Shown here piece after piece: positions 51,566 through 58,888 of a DNA stretch of 64,000 bases; the stretch's first letter is position 1; each line of letters begins with the position of its first letter. The notes beneath the pieces were generated by a model. That model had not been told where the DNA came from and searched no databases. It saw nothing but the letters and a program-made list of their open reading frames with translations. The position numbers were made by a program, and so were the translations under genes. The stretch comes from Methylotenera_A sp049687015 (GTDB taxonomy: Bacteria; Pseudomonadota; Gammaproteobacteria; Burkholderiales; Methylophilaceae): positions 1 to 64,000 of the forward strand of contig JBAVIP010000020.1 in the NCBI GenBank assembly GCA_049687015.1. The letters run 5' to 3'.

Positions 51566-52488
51566 CGATGGGCCTCGGCGATCTGCTCGAACGGATAGCG
51601 TCGATCAATAACCGGTTTGAATTTTCCCGCCTCAGCCAGCCCCGCGAGAAAATGTAAATCTTCCGCGCGCCCGGCTGCTGCTGGCCCAGCGATGACTTTC
51701 TTATTGCTCGTCATCGACACCCATGGAGTCAGAAGCATGTCTGGCAGCCCAGCTAAAACCATAAGAAGGCGTCCTCCTTCCTTCAACGAAGCTTTGCTGC
51801 GGGAGAAAGGGACCGTGCCGACGGTATCGACAATGACATCATAGGTTTCACCATTCTGCGTGAAGTCTTCTTGGGTGTAGTCGATGACATGACTGGCACC
51901 CAGAGATCTCACCAGTTCCACGTTAGCGGTACTGCACACCCCGGTTACGTCTGCCTCGAAGTGCTTGGCAAGCTGCACCGCAGCTGTGCCTACCCCTCCG
52001 GAAGCACCATTGACGAGTACTTTTTCCCCACTCTGAAGTTTTCCTCTTCTGAAGAAATCCAATGCCGTTATTCCGCCAAAAGATAGTGCAGCGGCTTCAT
52101 CAAAGGTCAGATTGGACGGTTTTAATGCCACTGCCCCGTCTTCTGGCATGCATTTGTATTCCACATAACAACCCATGGCGGCATCGCTGAACGCAAAAAC
52201 CTTGTCACCGACTTTGAACTTGCTTACATCTTTGCCGACCGATTCAACTACCCCGGCCAGCTCCGTCCCAAGTATGGGTTGCTTTGGTCTTGCGACCCCT
52301 AATGCCAAACGAATGATGATCCCGAAGCCGGCAGGTACATTGAGACTTCGCACCCTCCAGTCGCCGGATGTCACCGTTGTCGCATATGTTTTTATCAAGA
52401 CTTCGTTGTCCTTGGGCGTGGGCTTTTCGACCTCCTTCAATTGAAGAACCTCGGGCGGCCCATATCTTTTATACATAATTGCTTTCAT
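51490..52488 (-). CDS. NAD(P)-dependent zinc-free alcohol dehydrogenase/quinone reductase
   Basis: A 332-residue medium-chain dehydrogenase of the quinone oxidoreductase branch (COG0604). The GroES-like N-terminus has GTELAGVVESVGKDVSKFKV; the Rossmann motif is LVNGASGGVGTAAVQLAKHF; GKVLVNG and HVIDYTQEDF are typical. Zinc ligands of classic ADHs are absent. The family usually ends close to GxKKGNVVI; here GRKKGNVVILMRLAASTHSS runs on into antisense dapC. A GGAGAG site precedes the ATG. It is the last gene of the leftward accessory region. Confidence 0.9.
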   Translation of the reverse strand: MKAIMYKRYGPPEVLQLKEVEKPTPKDNEVLIKTYATTVTSGDWRVRSLNVPAGFGIIIRLALGVARPKQPILGTELAGVVESVGKDVSKFKVGDKVFAFSDAAMGCYVEYKCMPEDGAVALKPSNLTFDEAAALSFGGITALDFFRRGKLQSGEKVLVNGASGGVGTAAVQLAKHFEADVTGVCSTANVELVRSLGASHVIDYTQEDFTQNGETYDVIVDTVGTVPFSRSKASLKEGGRLLMVLAGLPDMLLTPWVSMTSNKKVIAGPAAAGRAEDLHFLAGLAEAGKFKPVIDRRYPFEQIAEAHRYVDTGRKKGNVVILMRLAASTHSS

Positions 52489-52581
52489 AACTCTCCTTCA
52501 AATTCGCTTTGGCCATTGTCTGAATGGTCTACAGCAATACATCGTGCAGGGATGCAAGATCTAGGGCGGGCTGCTTTTGGC

Positions 52582-52611
52582 GCGTCCCGCTTGCTTCGCG
52601 CAATGTTAGGG
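52582..52611. repeat. attC-like half site, copy 1
   Basis: GCGTCCCGCTTGCT (52582-52595) is followed nine bases later by GTTAGGG (52605-52611). The 14-mer recurs exactly at 53895-53908, again just before a GTT core. The layout recalls one half of an integron attC site, but GTTAGGG deviates from GTTRRRY in the last base and no complementary half was found. The rest of the 52489-52624 gap shows nothing clear. Confidence 0.25.
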
Positions 52612-52624
52612 ATTAAGATTGTGT

Positions 52625-53446
52625 TCATCTAAATTGGACACTATTTGATTGCTTTAACAGTAGTGCCCCGCGGATAACTGAGACAATTGACTCAGGTTTC
52701 TCCAGCGGGATGACGTGACCACTATCCACCCATATTTGTTTAGCGTTTGGGTAAAGTCGCACGATGTCTTTACGTTTTTCGTTTGCATCATCTGCCAACT
52801 TTGATTTTTCTTGCATTGGTTCAGATGCGCTTAGAACGAATACTGGTATATTTTGCAAGGTTGGGAGTCCGAGAACTTGTTCGCCAGTTTGAGAAAGTAA
52901 GTTGAGTTCTTCTTTCGCCGTACCTGTAACCAAAGCCCCTACGATGCCTCGAACCCAGAATGACTGTTTCTCAATTGCACCTTCGCCATCAAGTTGCTTC
53001 GGGTGAGTTGAATCAACGAGAATAAGTGCGCTAACCTCATCTGGATAGCGGCGAGCAAATAGCTGCATATATAAACCACCCAGTGAGTGCCCCACCAGAA
53101 TGTACGGTGGGGTCAGGCCTTTGCTTCGAAGCAGCGACCTCAATTCATCCACTACGTGTGAACCGTCACGGGGCGTTGATACGGAATCACTTTCTCCGTA
53201 CCCAGGTCGGTTGTATGCGAATGTCGTGGTGTCTTTTGAGATTTCTGGCAATACCTTTTTCCACCACTCCATTCTTCCACCGAGTCCATTTTCGAAGACA
53301 ACGGGCACTGTGTTATGTTGAGTCATTGCAAACTCGACATCTATACTATTGATTTTCTCAGTTGTTGAATTGGGTAATGATGCGCAGCCTGAGAGCAATG
53401 TCACTATAAACACGACAAGACTTATAGTAAGTAATTTTGTTTTCAT
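52625..53446 (-). CDS. Alpha/beta hydrolase lipoprotein
   Basis: A 273-residue serine hydrolase. The signal peptide ends in a lipobox VTLLSGC (Cys21), so it should be lipid-anchored, probably facing the periplasm. The nucleophile motif is GHSLGG (Ser121), RPGYGESDS is the typical strand-4 loop, LVDSTHP and the final His in DSGHVIPLEKPE complete the triad region. It resembles many small esterase-like proteins; the substrate is unknown. It lies 59 bases after the DUF2834 gene on the same strand. Confidence 0.87.
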   Translation of the reverse strand: MKTKLLTISLVVFIVTLLSGCASLPNSTTEKINSIDVEFAMTQHNTVPVVFENGLGGRMEWWKKVLPEISKDTTTFAYNRPGYGESDSVSTPRDGSHVVDELRSLLRSKGLTPPYILVGHSLGGLYMQLFARRYPDEVSALILVDSTHPKQLDGEGAIEKQSFWVRGIVGALVTGTAKEELNLLSQTGEQVLGLPTLQNIPVFVLSASEPMQEKSKLADDANEKRKDIVRLYPNAKQIWVDSGHVIPLEKPESIVSVIRGALLLKQSNSVQFR

Positions 53447-53505
53447 GATATTAAAAAGCCCTTGTAGTTTGATAAGGAACCCGCTTTAGCCTGCCCCTAA
53501 ACTGG

Positions 53506-53826
53506 TTAAGCGCGGTGAGAGATATGCGATTTTTCAATAGTGTACAAATACGCAGGTAGCGCACACGACAAGCCTACACCTAAGTTGAGTGCAATGAACA
53601 GCCAAGGCTTAGAAGCATTACTCATTTTCCGCTGTTGGAACATAAATACCCAAAACACGAATGACGATATGAGCAGGTCGGCGCTAATGCCGCCTACCGC
53701 GCCATTTATGAATAACGCTGAAATAAAGTCAGGAAGATTTACTCCATTTAACTGTATGAACTGCAAAAAGAAAAAAAACGGAACAATGGCACCAATTATT
53801 GCCGCAACTAAATAAATTTTCTTCAT
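53506..53826 (-). CDS. DUF2834 domain membrane protein
   Basis: A 106-residue protein with three hydrophobic segments (about 5-28, 38-62 and 76-98). The pattern PFFFFLQFIQLNG...FINGAVGGISADLLISSFVFWVFMFQQ matches DUF2834, a family of unknown function. AGAAGGAAACCGAT lies before the ATG. It sits among lipoproteins of the accessory region and is the only polytopic membrane protein there. Confidence 0.78.
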   Translation of the reverse strand: MKKIYLVAAIIGAIVPFFFFLQFIQLNGVNLPDFISALFINGAVGGISADLLISSFVFWVFMFQQRKMSNASKPWLFIALNLGVGLSCALPAYLYTIEKSHISHRA

Positions 53827-53894
53827 ATCGGTTTCCTTCTGAATGGTTAAAGAGTATCTAACTTTTTAAATAAGGTGTGTTGCATATCAGCGTA

Positions 53895-53921
53895 GCGTCC
53901 CGCTTGCTGGATGGGTTATGC
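53895..53921. repeat. attC-like half site, copy 2
   Basis: GCGTCCCGCTTGCT (53895-53908) is followed six bases later by GTTATGC (53915-53921), a core form seen at some attC ends. On the other strand a GTTAGAT is found about 50 bases away. No clear complementary arm exists, so this is at best a decayed site. Confidence 0.25.
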
Positions 53922-53934
53922 TTTTGCTAAGCAA

Positions 53935-54153
53935 CTAAGGTGACTTTTGGTATAAGCGTTCTTTTTCATATTCATCATAGGTTTTTTTATTCAGACTTTC
54001 TAAGCATCGTTCACTTTCGCTTGGTGGCTGGCTACGACAGTTGTTTTCTGCGCCTTGCTTTACGCTTTCATACCATGCTTGAGTCGTGCAACTAGAGATT
54101 GTCAGCATTAAAAATATGGGCAAAATAAACGCTATAAATCGTTTTGTTTTCAT
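53935..54153 (-). CDS. Small lipoprotein of unknown function
   Basis: A 72-residue protein starting MKTKRFIAFILPIFLMLTIS with the lipobox ISSC (Cys near 22). The mature part, about 50 residues, has NNCRSQPPSESERCLESLNK with two Cys and a charged ending YDEYEKERLYQKSP. I start at ATG 54153 rather than the GTG at 54162; neither has a strong ribosome site. Similar short lipoproteins occur in proteobacteria, but I cannot name a family. It lies in the lipoprotein-rich accessory unit. Confidence 0.65.
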   Translation of the reverse strand: MKTKRFIAFILPIFLMLTISSCTTQAWYESVKQGAENNCRSQPPSESERCLESLNKKTYDEYEKERLYQKSP

Positions 54154-54201
54154 CTCAAGCACTGCAGATTGGGTTAATGTATGAAGCTAAAAAAACGCAT
54201 A

Positions 54202-54669
54202 CTAAAAAGCCTCTTTTGATGCTTCAGCCTTAACAATTTTTGCTTTGCCGCCATGCAATTTAACCAGATGCAACAATGCCTTATTCATCCTTGGCACATA
54301 GTCAGTGTCTAGTTTTTTGTAAATTTCAAATAAAAATTTAGGCCGTTTTTCTTCTGGCTCATCTAACAAATACGCGCAAGGCTTGTCACATGTCATGGTG
54401 TAAGAAAGATATTCATTGGTGTGTGTGTAAATAATATTTGTAATTTGGCTGATGGGGATGCCTTTTTCAACAGGCTCTCCTCCTAGGCCACCTATGCCAT
54501 TTACCATAGTAACCTTGCTAATAAGTACATCACCTTCAATGTTATGCTTTATCTCCTGCGGGTTTAGCTCGGTCTGTTTGATAATCCAAGCTTCTGTTTC
54601 TTCTTTGGTTTGCGCCATTGCATTGATCGAAAAAAACGAAAGCAAACATAGCGCTGTAAAAAATTTCAT
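54202..54669 (-). CDS. Secreted protein of unknown function
   Basis: A 155-residue protein with a signal peptide (MKFFTALCLLSFFSINAMAQ, cut near AMA-QTK). The mature part is not recognised. It holds one CDKPCAYLL pair and a Gly-rich NGIGGLGGEPVEKG loop, and a basic C-terminal helix. No membrane helix follows the signal, so it should be periplasmic. Gaps of about 50 bases separate it from its neighbours, all on the same strand. Confidence 0.7.
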   Translation of the reverse strand: MKFFTALCLLSFFSINAMAQTKEETEAWIIKQTELNPQEIKHNIEGDVLISKVTMVNGIGGLGGEPVEKGIPISQITNIIYTHTNEYLSYTMTCDKPCAYLLDEPEEKRPKFLFEIYKKLDTDYVPRMNKALLHLVKLHGGKAKIVKAEASKEAF

Positions 54670-54692
54670 ATTAAGTTCTACCTATCTTCAAA

Positions 54693-54732
54693 TTTGTTGG
54701 TTGATTACTAAGTTTGTTGGCTGATTATTTAG
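54693..54732. repeat. Tandem 20-bp duplication
   Basis: TTTGTTGGTTGATTACTAAG (54693-54712) is followed directly by TTTGTTGGCTGATTATTTAG (54713-54732), 17 of 20 bases equal. The second copy contains the stop codon of the lipoprotein gene ending at 54725. Confidence 0.8.
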
Positions 54733-55135
54733 CATTGAGCGCGGCTTTAAAATCTTCAATCACCGATGGCCCCCAATTATGTCGCTCAGGCTGCCCAAGC
54801 CCCATTGGTTTTTTACTCACCAGTTCAATTTTGTATTGCGGCGCATGCTCTGTAGTTGGCGTAATATAAAACGCGACGACTTTGCCTGTATAGTCTGCAC
54901 CCACGCGCGATTTAATCGTGCCAGATGCCTTGTGGCTATACACAATCTTCATGTCGTTTGACATCGCTTTAGTGGCTGCCGCCCACACTTGGTCATAAGT
55001 TGGCCTGCCAGTTGTAGAGAAAGTCACGCCATCAGCAGAACCGGCTTGCAGTTCGTGTTCGTTAACGGTAAACACAGCACATGCGCTTAAAATGAAGCTA
55101 AACAACACAACCAATAATACTCTCATCGTTTTCAT
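54725..55135 (-). CDS. Lipoprotein, module B, second copy
   Basis: A 136-residue protein with the lipobox FILSAC (Cys19). The mature part reads TYDQVWAAATKAMSNDMKIV, SGTIKSRVG, GKVVAFYITPT, YKIELVSKKPMG and ends VIEDFKAALNAK. It is clearly a paralogue of the protein at 56076-56447 (YEQIWRAATVAMSTDMNIVE, SGIIKSKVV, YKINIVSKKPFQ, WEDFKHALK). No named family is recognised. It is separated from its module-A partner (55285-55692) by the REP-like element at 55150-55276. Confidence 0.75.
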   Translation of the reverse strand: MKTMRVLLVVLFSFILSACAVFTVNEHELQAGSADGVTFSTTGRPTYDQVWAAATKAMSNDMKIVYSHKASGTIKSRVGADYTGKVVAFYITPTTEHAPQYKIELVSKKPMGLGQPERHNWGPSVIEDFKAALNAK

Positions 55136-55149
55136 TACTTTCTATTCAC

Positions 55150-55276
55150 TTATTGATTCGGCCCGATGAAGTATCAACTTCCGCTCGGCCTGAGCTTGCC
55201 GAAGGCGTTGCATCCATTCATATTTCGACAAGCTCAATGCGAACGGACTTCAAATATCATCGGGCCGAATCAATAA
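55150..55276. repeat. REP-like palindromic element with 20-bp perfect ends
   Basis: TTATTGATTCGGCCCGATGA (55150-55169) is perfectly repeated in inverse at 55257-55276. Inside, TCCGCTCGGCCTGAGCTTGC and TTTCGACAAGCTCAATGCGA form a second, imperfect inverted repeat. The inner arms belong to the widespread TTCGACAAGCTCAG repeat type of proteobacteria. It is non-coding and probably a REP/BIME-type or MITE-like element. One arm of the same type lies in mutL at 63462-63489. Confidence 0.85.
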
Positions 55277-55284
55277 TATACAAA

Positions 55285-55692
55285 TTACTTGTCATAACCC
55301 GTGGGTCTAGGTTTTGTGCCCTTACATTTAAAATAAATAGCCCGCCCAGCATTGCCAACACATTTAACATCTACCCCCATAAATTTACCCGTTGTATCAG
55401 CCTGCAGTTCATCTATGATTCCATATTTATCTTCCCCGCCACAGGCTTCAGCAATACCTGCCAGCGCTTCGTTCTTGCGCTCTTGCACTAACTGCACCAT
55501 GCCACTGGCGCAATATCTCACTTCACCCGTCGCTTTAGAAAATTTAGAAGACAGCCCCAAGGTATCTGCTTCGCCAGGCGCATAGATATAAGCTTTTTTT
55601 ACAGAAGAATTGAATACTGGATTGGTGGTTCCACCAGCACAACCAGCTAAAGACAACACAAGTAAAATTAGTACCACCTTGATTAAATACAT
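55285..55692 (-). CDS. Lipoprotein, module A, second copy
   Basis: A 135-residue protein with lipobox SLAGC (Cys18). The core FSKATGEVRYCASGMVQLVQ, ERKNEALAGIAEACGGEDKY and the ending AIYFKCKGTKPRPTG match the protein at 56449-56931 (TKPTGAVNYCGAGLSSLAQS, RRNAALAAIDGACGGKDQY, SIYFRCNGVQPKP). The paired cysteines are conserved between copies, suggesting disulfides. It is slightly shorter than its paralogue. No named family is recognised. Confidence 0.77.
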   Translation of the reverse strand: MYLIKVVLILLVLSLAGCAGGTTNPVFNSSVKKAYIYAPGEADTLGLSSKFSKATGEVRYCASGMVQLVQERKNEALAGIAEACGGEDKYGIIDELQADTTGKFMGVDVKCVGNAGRAIYFKCKGTKPRPTGYDK

Positions 55693-55773
55693 TTAAAATT
55701 ACCTCGCAAATGAAATTTTTAAAACACAAAGTCGCAGGAACACTCACTGGCCTCGCGTTTTGCTATAAGTTAT

Positions 55774-56007
55774 CTATTGTTTAATCATGAGAAAATAAAT
55801 ATAAATTGATGAGAGTGCGTTCACCAATGACATTTGATTTACTTTCCAACCGTTCTTTGCAAGCTCACGTAAAGTTGTTGATTCACCCTCTTTATGACCA
55901 TCACACAAAAGTACAGTGTCATTGGGCGGGGCTCCTCGTTCACATACCATGTACTCAGTGCCAAATGCAAAGCATGAGGCCATCATTGTTGCTAACACTG
56001 TAGTCAC
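55774..56007 (-). CDS. Small exported protein, start uncertain (possible frameshift)
   Basis: From GTG 56007 the frame gives 77 residues: TTVLATMMASCFAFGTEYMV, a Cys-containing core CERGAPPNDTVLLCDGHKEG and an ending in FLMIKQ. The N-terminus looks like the second half of a signal peptide. The best ATG with a ribosome site (AGGAAAAACAAAATGG, near 56028) is out of frame by one base; with one G fewer the protein would begin MVKSILVVTTVLATMMASCFA, a perfect signal peptide. So either the GTG start is used or the gene carries a one-base shift. Confidence 0.5.
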   Translation of the reverse strand: MTTVLATMMASCFAFGTEYMVCERGAPPNDTVLLCDGHKEGESTTLRELAKNGWKVNQMSLVNALSSIYIYFLMIKQ

Positions 56008-56075
56008 TACTAATATTGATTTTACCCATTTTGTTTTTCCTTATGATGTGTAGGCGTACTTTAACGTGTCACGCA

Positions 56076-56447
56076 CTATTTCAGTGCGTGCTTAAAGTCT
56101 TCCCACACTGTTGGCTCACCATCACTGTCATAGTTTGGTTGGAATGGCTTTTTGCTAACGATGTTGATTTTGTAGCGAGGTGCATTTGCATCGGTGGGTT
56201 GAATAAAGAAACCCACTACTTTACCAGCCGTCCCATTGACTACTTTTGACTTAATGATGCCAGAAGGCTTGTAGCTCTCAACAATGTTCATATCGGTACT
56301 CATGGCTACCGTTGCGGCACGCCATATCTGTTCATAATTTTTGCCAGTAACAACATAGTGATCACCAAAATCTCCGTTGCTTTGCAAGCTATCTGTGCTG
56401 ACACAGGCTGTCAAAAACAAGCTGAATAGTAAAAAAATAATCTTCAT
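56076..56447 (-). CDS. Lipoprotein, module B, first copy
   Basis: A 123-residue protein with lipobox FLTAC (Cys15 of MKIIFLLFSLFLTAC). It is the paralogue of the gene at 54725-55135. The start at 56447 lies one base after the stop of module A (56449), so the two are translationally coupled; the frame is open further upstream to 56528 but that part overlaps module A. It belongs to the unit downstream of the lux-box-like dyad. Confidence 0.77.
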   Translation of the reverse strand: MKIIFLLFSLFLTACVSTDSLQSNGDFGDHYVVTGKNYEQIWRAATVAMSTDMNIVESYKPSGIIKSKVVNGTAGKVVGFFIQPTDANAPRYKINIVSKKPFQPNYDSDGEPTVWEDFKHALK

Positions 56448-56448
56448 A

Positions 56449-56931
56449 TTATTTCTTACTAATTTCAGGCTTAGGTTGAACGCCGTTACACCTGAAATAA
56501 ATTGACATCGGACGATTACAGTCACCACCTATTCGCACATTACCGACATGGCTCGCTTGAATATAGCCAGAACCTTCACGCCGAATTGTATATTGGTCTT
56601 TGCCGCCGCAAGCTCCATCAATAGCCGCAAGCGCTGCGTTCCTGCGTGACTGGGCCAGTGATGATAAACCTGCGCCACAGTAATTCACCGCTCCCGTAGG
56701 CTTGGTGATCTTGCCCGCATTCTTATAGTATTCCCTGATCTCAGATGGTGTAACCATGGTTGGGATTGCACCTTCAGCTGTCATATTGGCTTGCTCTTCT
56801 GGCGTGAAGATATGAACCTTGGCAGCATTGCTGAAAAGTGCACTGTCAATACCATTGGCACCGCCAGCACAACCTGACAAAATCGCCATCAGCACTAGTC
56901 CAGAAAAAGCCGCATTTTTCTTATTCAGCAT
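56449..56931 (-). CDS. Lipoprotein, module A, first copy
   Basis: A protein of 160 residues with lipobox MAILSGC followed by AGGANG. The mature part has a 40-residue N-terminal stretch missing from the second copy, then the shared core with CGAGLSSLAQSRRNAALAAI and DGACGGKDQY. I start at ATG 56931; an in-frame GTG at 56934 is also possible. It is the first gene of the leftward lipoprotein unit. A lux-box-like site and a 13-bp palindrome lie upstream. Confidence 0.77.
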   Translation of the reverse strand: MLNKKNAAFSGLVLMAILSGCAGGANGIDSALFSNAAKVHIFTPEEQANMTAEGAIPTMVTPSEIREYYKNAGKITKPTGAVNYCGAGLSSLAQSRRNAALAAIDGACGGKDQYTIRREGSGYIQASHVGNVRIGGDCNRPMSIYFRCNGVQPKPEISKK

Positions 56932-56953
56932 CACTTGTAATTCCCGTTTCTCG

Positions 56954-56987
56954 TTAGTCTAAATTCAATAGGGAGAATTTAGACTAA
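56954..56987. promoter_or_regulatory. 13-bp perfect inverted repeat before the lipoprotein unit
   Basis: TTAGTCTAAATTC (56954-56966) and GAATTTAGACTAA (56975-56987) are perfect complements with an 8-base loop. It lies 23 bases before the module A start and 57 bases after the luxR stop. No T-run follows on the minus strand, so an operator or leader hairpin fits better than a terminator. Confidence 0.6.
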
Positions 56988-57003
56988 TCGACTATGCAAG
57001 GTC

Positions 57004-57023
57004 TACTGATAGATCTAGTAGGT
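57004..57023. promoter_or_regulatory. lux-box-like dyad
   Basis: On the minus strand the sequence reads ACCTACTAGATCTATCAGTA, fitting the NNCT-N12-AGNN pattern of LuxR-family sites with the central AGATCT seen in many las/lux boxes. It is 72 to 92 bases before the module A start and next to a luxR-type gene. About 42 bases downstream would be a start of transcription near 56971. Confidence 0.5.
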
Positions 57024-57043
57024 AAGCCCTACTTTCAAGCGAT

Positions 57044-57778
57044 TTAGAATGGTTTAGGTTGAATCAGTCGTTGGAGCGAGGCTTTGCCGATAGCATGCTG
57101 TCGGCTGACGACATCGAGTTTCTGCATGGCATTGTTAAGGTGAAAGTTCACCGTATTATCCGAGATTCCCAGCAGTTGCGCGATTTCGTTCGAGGTTTTT
57201 CCATCAGCGGCCCATGTCAAACACTCACGCTCTCTCATGGTTAAGTTTGAATCTACCTCTTGTGACAAACAGCCTAGGCGACGTACAGCTTGGTGCAGAT
57301 GAGTTGCTAGTAACTGAATGATAGGGAGTGCTGTTTCCGTTATGGCACGCGCTCGTTCAGGTGGCGCATCTAAAGACAAGCTTAGTATCCCAAGCTCACC
57401 CTGCGGGCTGTGAACTGGCATGGTCACGCCGTCGCGTAATCCATATTCGGCAGCATCAAGCATCATAGACTCTGCGGCGCTTCCTGGTTCCAGAATAAGG
57501 TCGCTCCAACGTACGGGAAGGATCTCACGTATGCACCATGCCATTACTGGATCCGATTCATAATATGCCGCCTCGAAATAGCGCTTTACCCAACCTTCCG
57601 GGTAACCATCTAGCATAATCACCTGTGCATTAGAAAAATTAGTTGGGACCCGAAGGGCATAGACAAAACTGTCAAATCCAAGCTGCTTGCTTACCTCAAG
57701 AAAGTGCGCTTTCAGTTGCTCCATATTGAGTGCCGCAGCAAATCGCTGCTGTGCTTCCAAGACTTGTGCCAGCTCCAT
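57044..57778 (-). CDS. LuxR-family regulator with autoinducer-binding domain (LuxR solo)
   Basis: A 244-residue regulator. The autoinducer-binding domain (about 15-165) keeps the six conserved residues of AHL receptors: W63, Y67, D76, P77, W91 and G117 (in GWVKRYFEAAYYESDPVMAW, LPVRWSD and GLRDGVTMPVH). The C-terminal GerE-type HTH starts LTMRERECLTWAADGKTSNE and has ISDNTVNFHLNNAMQKL. No luxI-type synthase is in the window, so it is a solo or its partner is elsewhere. It is transcribed toward the lipoprotein unit, with the dyad at 57004 between. The 57779-57946 gap shows nothing I recognise. Confidence 0.9.
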   Translation of the reverse strand: MELAQVLEAQQRFAAALNMEQLKAHFLEVSKQLGFDSFVYALRVPTNFSNAQVIMLDGYPEGWVKRYFEAAYYESDPVMAWCIREILPVRWSDLILEPGSAAESMMLDAAEYGLRDGVTMPVHSPQGELGILSLSLDAPPERARAITETALPIIQLLATHLHQAVRRLGCLSQEVDSNLTMRERECLTWAADGKTSNEIAQLLGISDNTVNFHLNNAMQKLDVVSRQHAIGKASLQRLIQPKPF

Positions 57779-57946
57779 GAACCTGCCCTTTTACGTTGCG
57801 CGAATGTTAATTTCAATTCTACATCCAAACAGGAAAAACACTCCAAAAAGAGCAACCCCTATTCCCAGAATTGCGCCGATATCGGCATCATCTTGTCCTC
57901 TAACGGATATTAATACGCGTAAATTACATTAAATATTAATTTTAAC

Positions 57947-58879
57947 TTATTGTTTAATATATTTATTGTTCAATCTCACTGCGAGAGAACTCAGTGCAAT
58001 CAACGCAACTCCTATCATCACCAGCGCTATCGGCCAGCCTACAGTATCAGCAAAATGTTTAGCCGTGTAATAGCCGATATACACCAGCATGGATAGCGTG
58101 CCGACCAATAATAATGTCCTGCTGCGCGCATAAGTGCTTAAAAATATGAGCAATGCCGATAGCCCAAGATAAACAAGCTCAAACGGCGTGTTTTCTACCG
58201 CCTCAAACACCGACCACATTAAAATAATCGCGCCGACAAAATACCAAAATGGCGCTATGGCCAGATGTCGAGACTGATTGAGCGCATAAGCGATACACAT
58301 GAGCGAAATTCCAACTACCGTACCGATGAGTTTTTCGTTCATATCCCAAATATCAAACAGGTTGGCAAAGAAAATACAGCCGAACAAAATCGCGCTGAAG
58401 GCAAGCACGGTGCGGCGTTTCGCCCAAAACGTGGCGCCCTGCTGTATCAGCATATAAGCGGACATAAACATCAAGCCGTAACGCGCATCGCCACCCGAAG
58501 AATATTCCTGCAACATGACTAAAATCCCGGTCGGCTGCAACAGCGAGGCCATTAAAAACAAAGGCGTAGCCGCTTTTTCGTATCTTTTATCGGCGAGACA
58601 AACCAAACCCATGACAAACGCCACCAAACCCGTGCCTAGCGTCACAATCACTCGTGCGGCCGAGCCAAAATCATCCCAATACATGGAGATGAACACGCCA
58701 ATGCCAGCAAATACAAAAATGCCGCCTATGTAGCCGAACAGTTTTGACAATACACTTGAAGATGGCTTGGCTGCCAAAATTGGAGCGGTCTCCAGGGCAT
58801 ACTTTATATCATCTAGAGTGATGTTATTGTGCTTGGCGAGCGAGACAATATCTTGCAAAGCGTCTTCTTTAAGTGACAT
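57947..58879 (-). CDS. DUF2157 membrane protein
   Basis: A 310-residue membrane protein with about nine hydrophobic segments. The N-terminal 40 residues are a soluble helix region (EDALQDIVSLAKHNNITLDD), then LSKLFGYIGGIFVFAGIGVF, the DUF2157 signature region. Function unknown. It starts nine bases after the gene at 58889, which in turn follows miaA by four bases, so it is the third gene of the miaA unit. The tail ends RLNNKYIKQ. Confidence 0.82.
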   Translation of the reverse strand: MSLKEDALQDIVSLAKHNNITLDDIKYALETAPILAAKPSSSVLSKLFGYIGGIFVFAGIGVFISMYWDDFGSAARVIVTLGTGLVAFVMGLVCLADKRYEKAATPLFLMASLLQPTGILVMLQEYSSGGDARYGLMFMSAYMLIQQGATFWAKRRTVLAFSAILFGCIFFANLFDIWDMNEKLIGTVVGISLMCIAYALNQSRHLAIAPFWYFVGAIILMWSVFEAVENTPFELVYLGLSALLIFLSTYARSRTLLLVGTLSMLVYIGYYTAKHFADTVGWPIALVMIGVALIALSSLAVRLNNKYIKQ

Positions 58880-58888
58880 GATGCCCCC

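Noticed and set aside
52485..52628. 47-aa ORF filling the gap between the hydrolase lipoprotein and the dehydrogenase, with ATGA overlaps at both ends
   Set aside because: No ribosome site and no family resemblance; much of it translates the attC-like repeat. The double overlap is curious but probably chance.
55150..55276. Insertion sequence
   Set aside because: Inverted ends are present, but the element is only 127 bp with no transposase and no clear target duplication.
51490..57778. Functional integron or CRISPR array
   Set aside because: No integrase, no complete attC, and no regularly spaced repeats; only two half-site-like copies.
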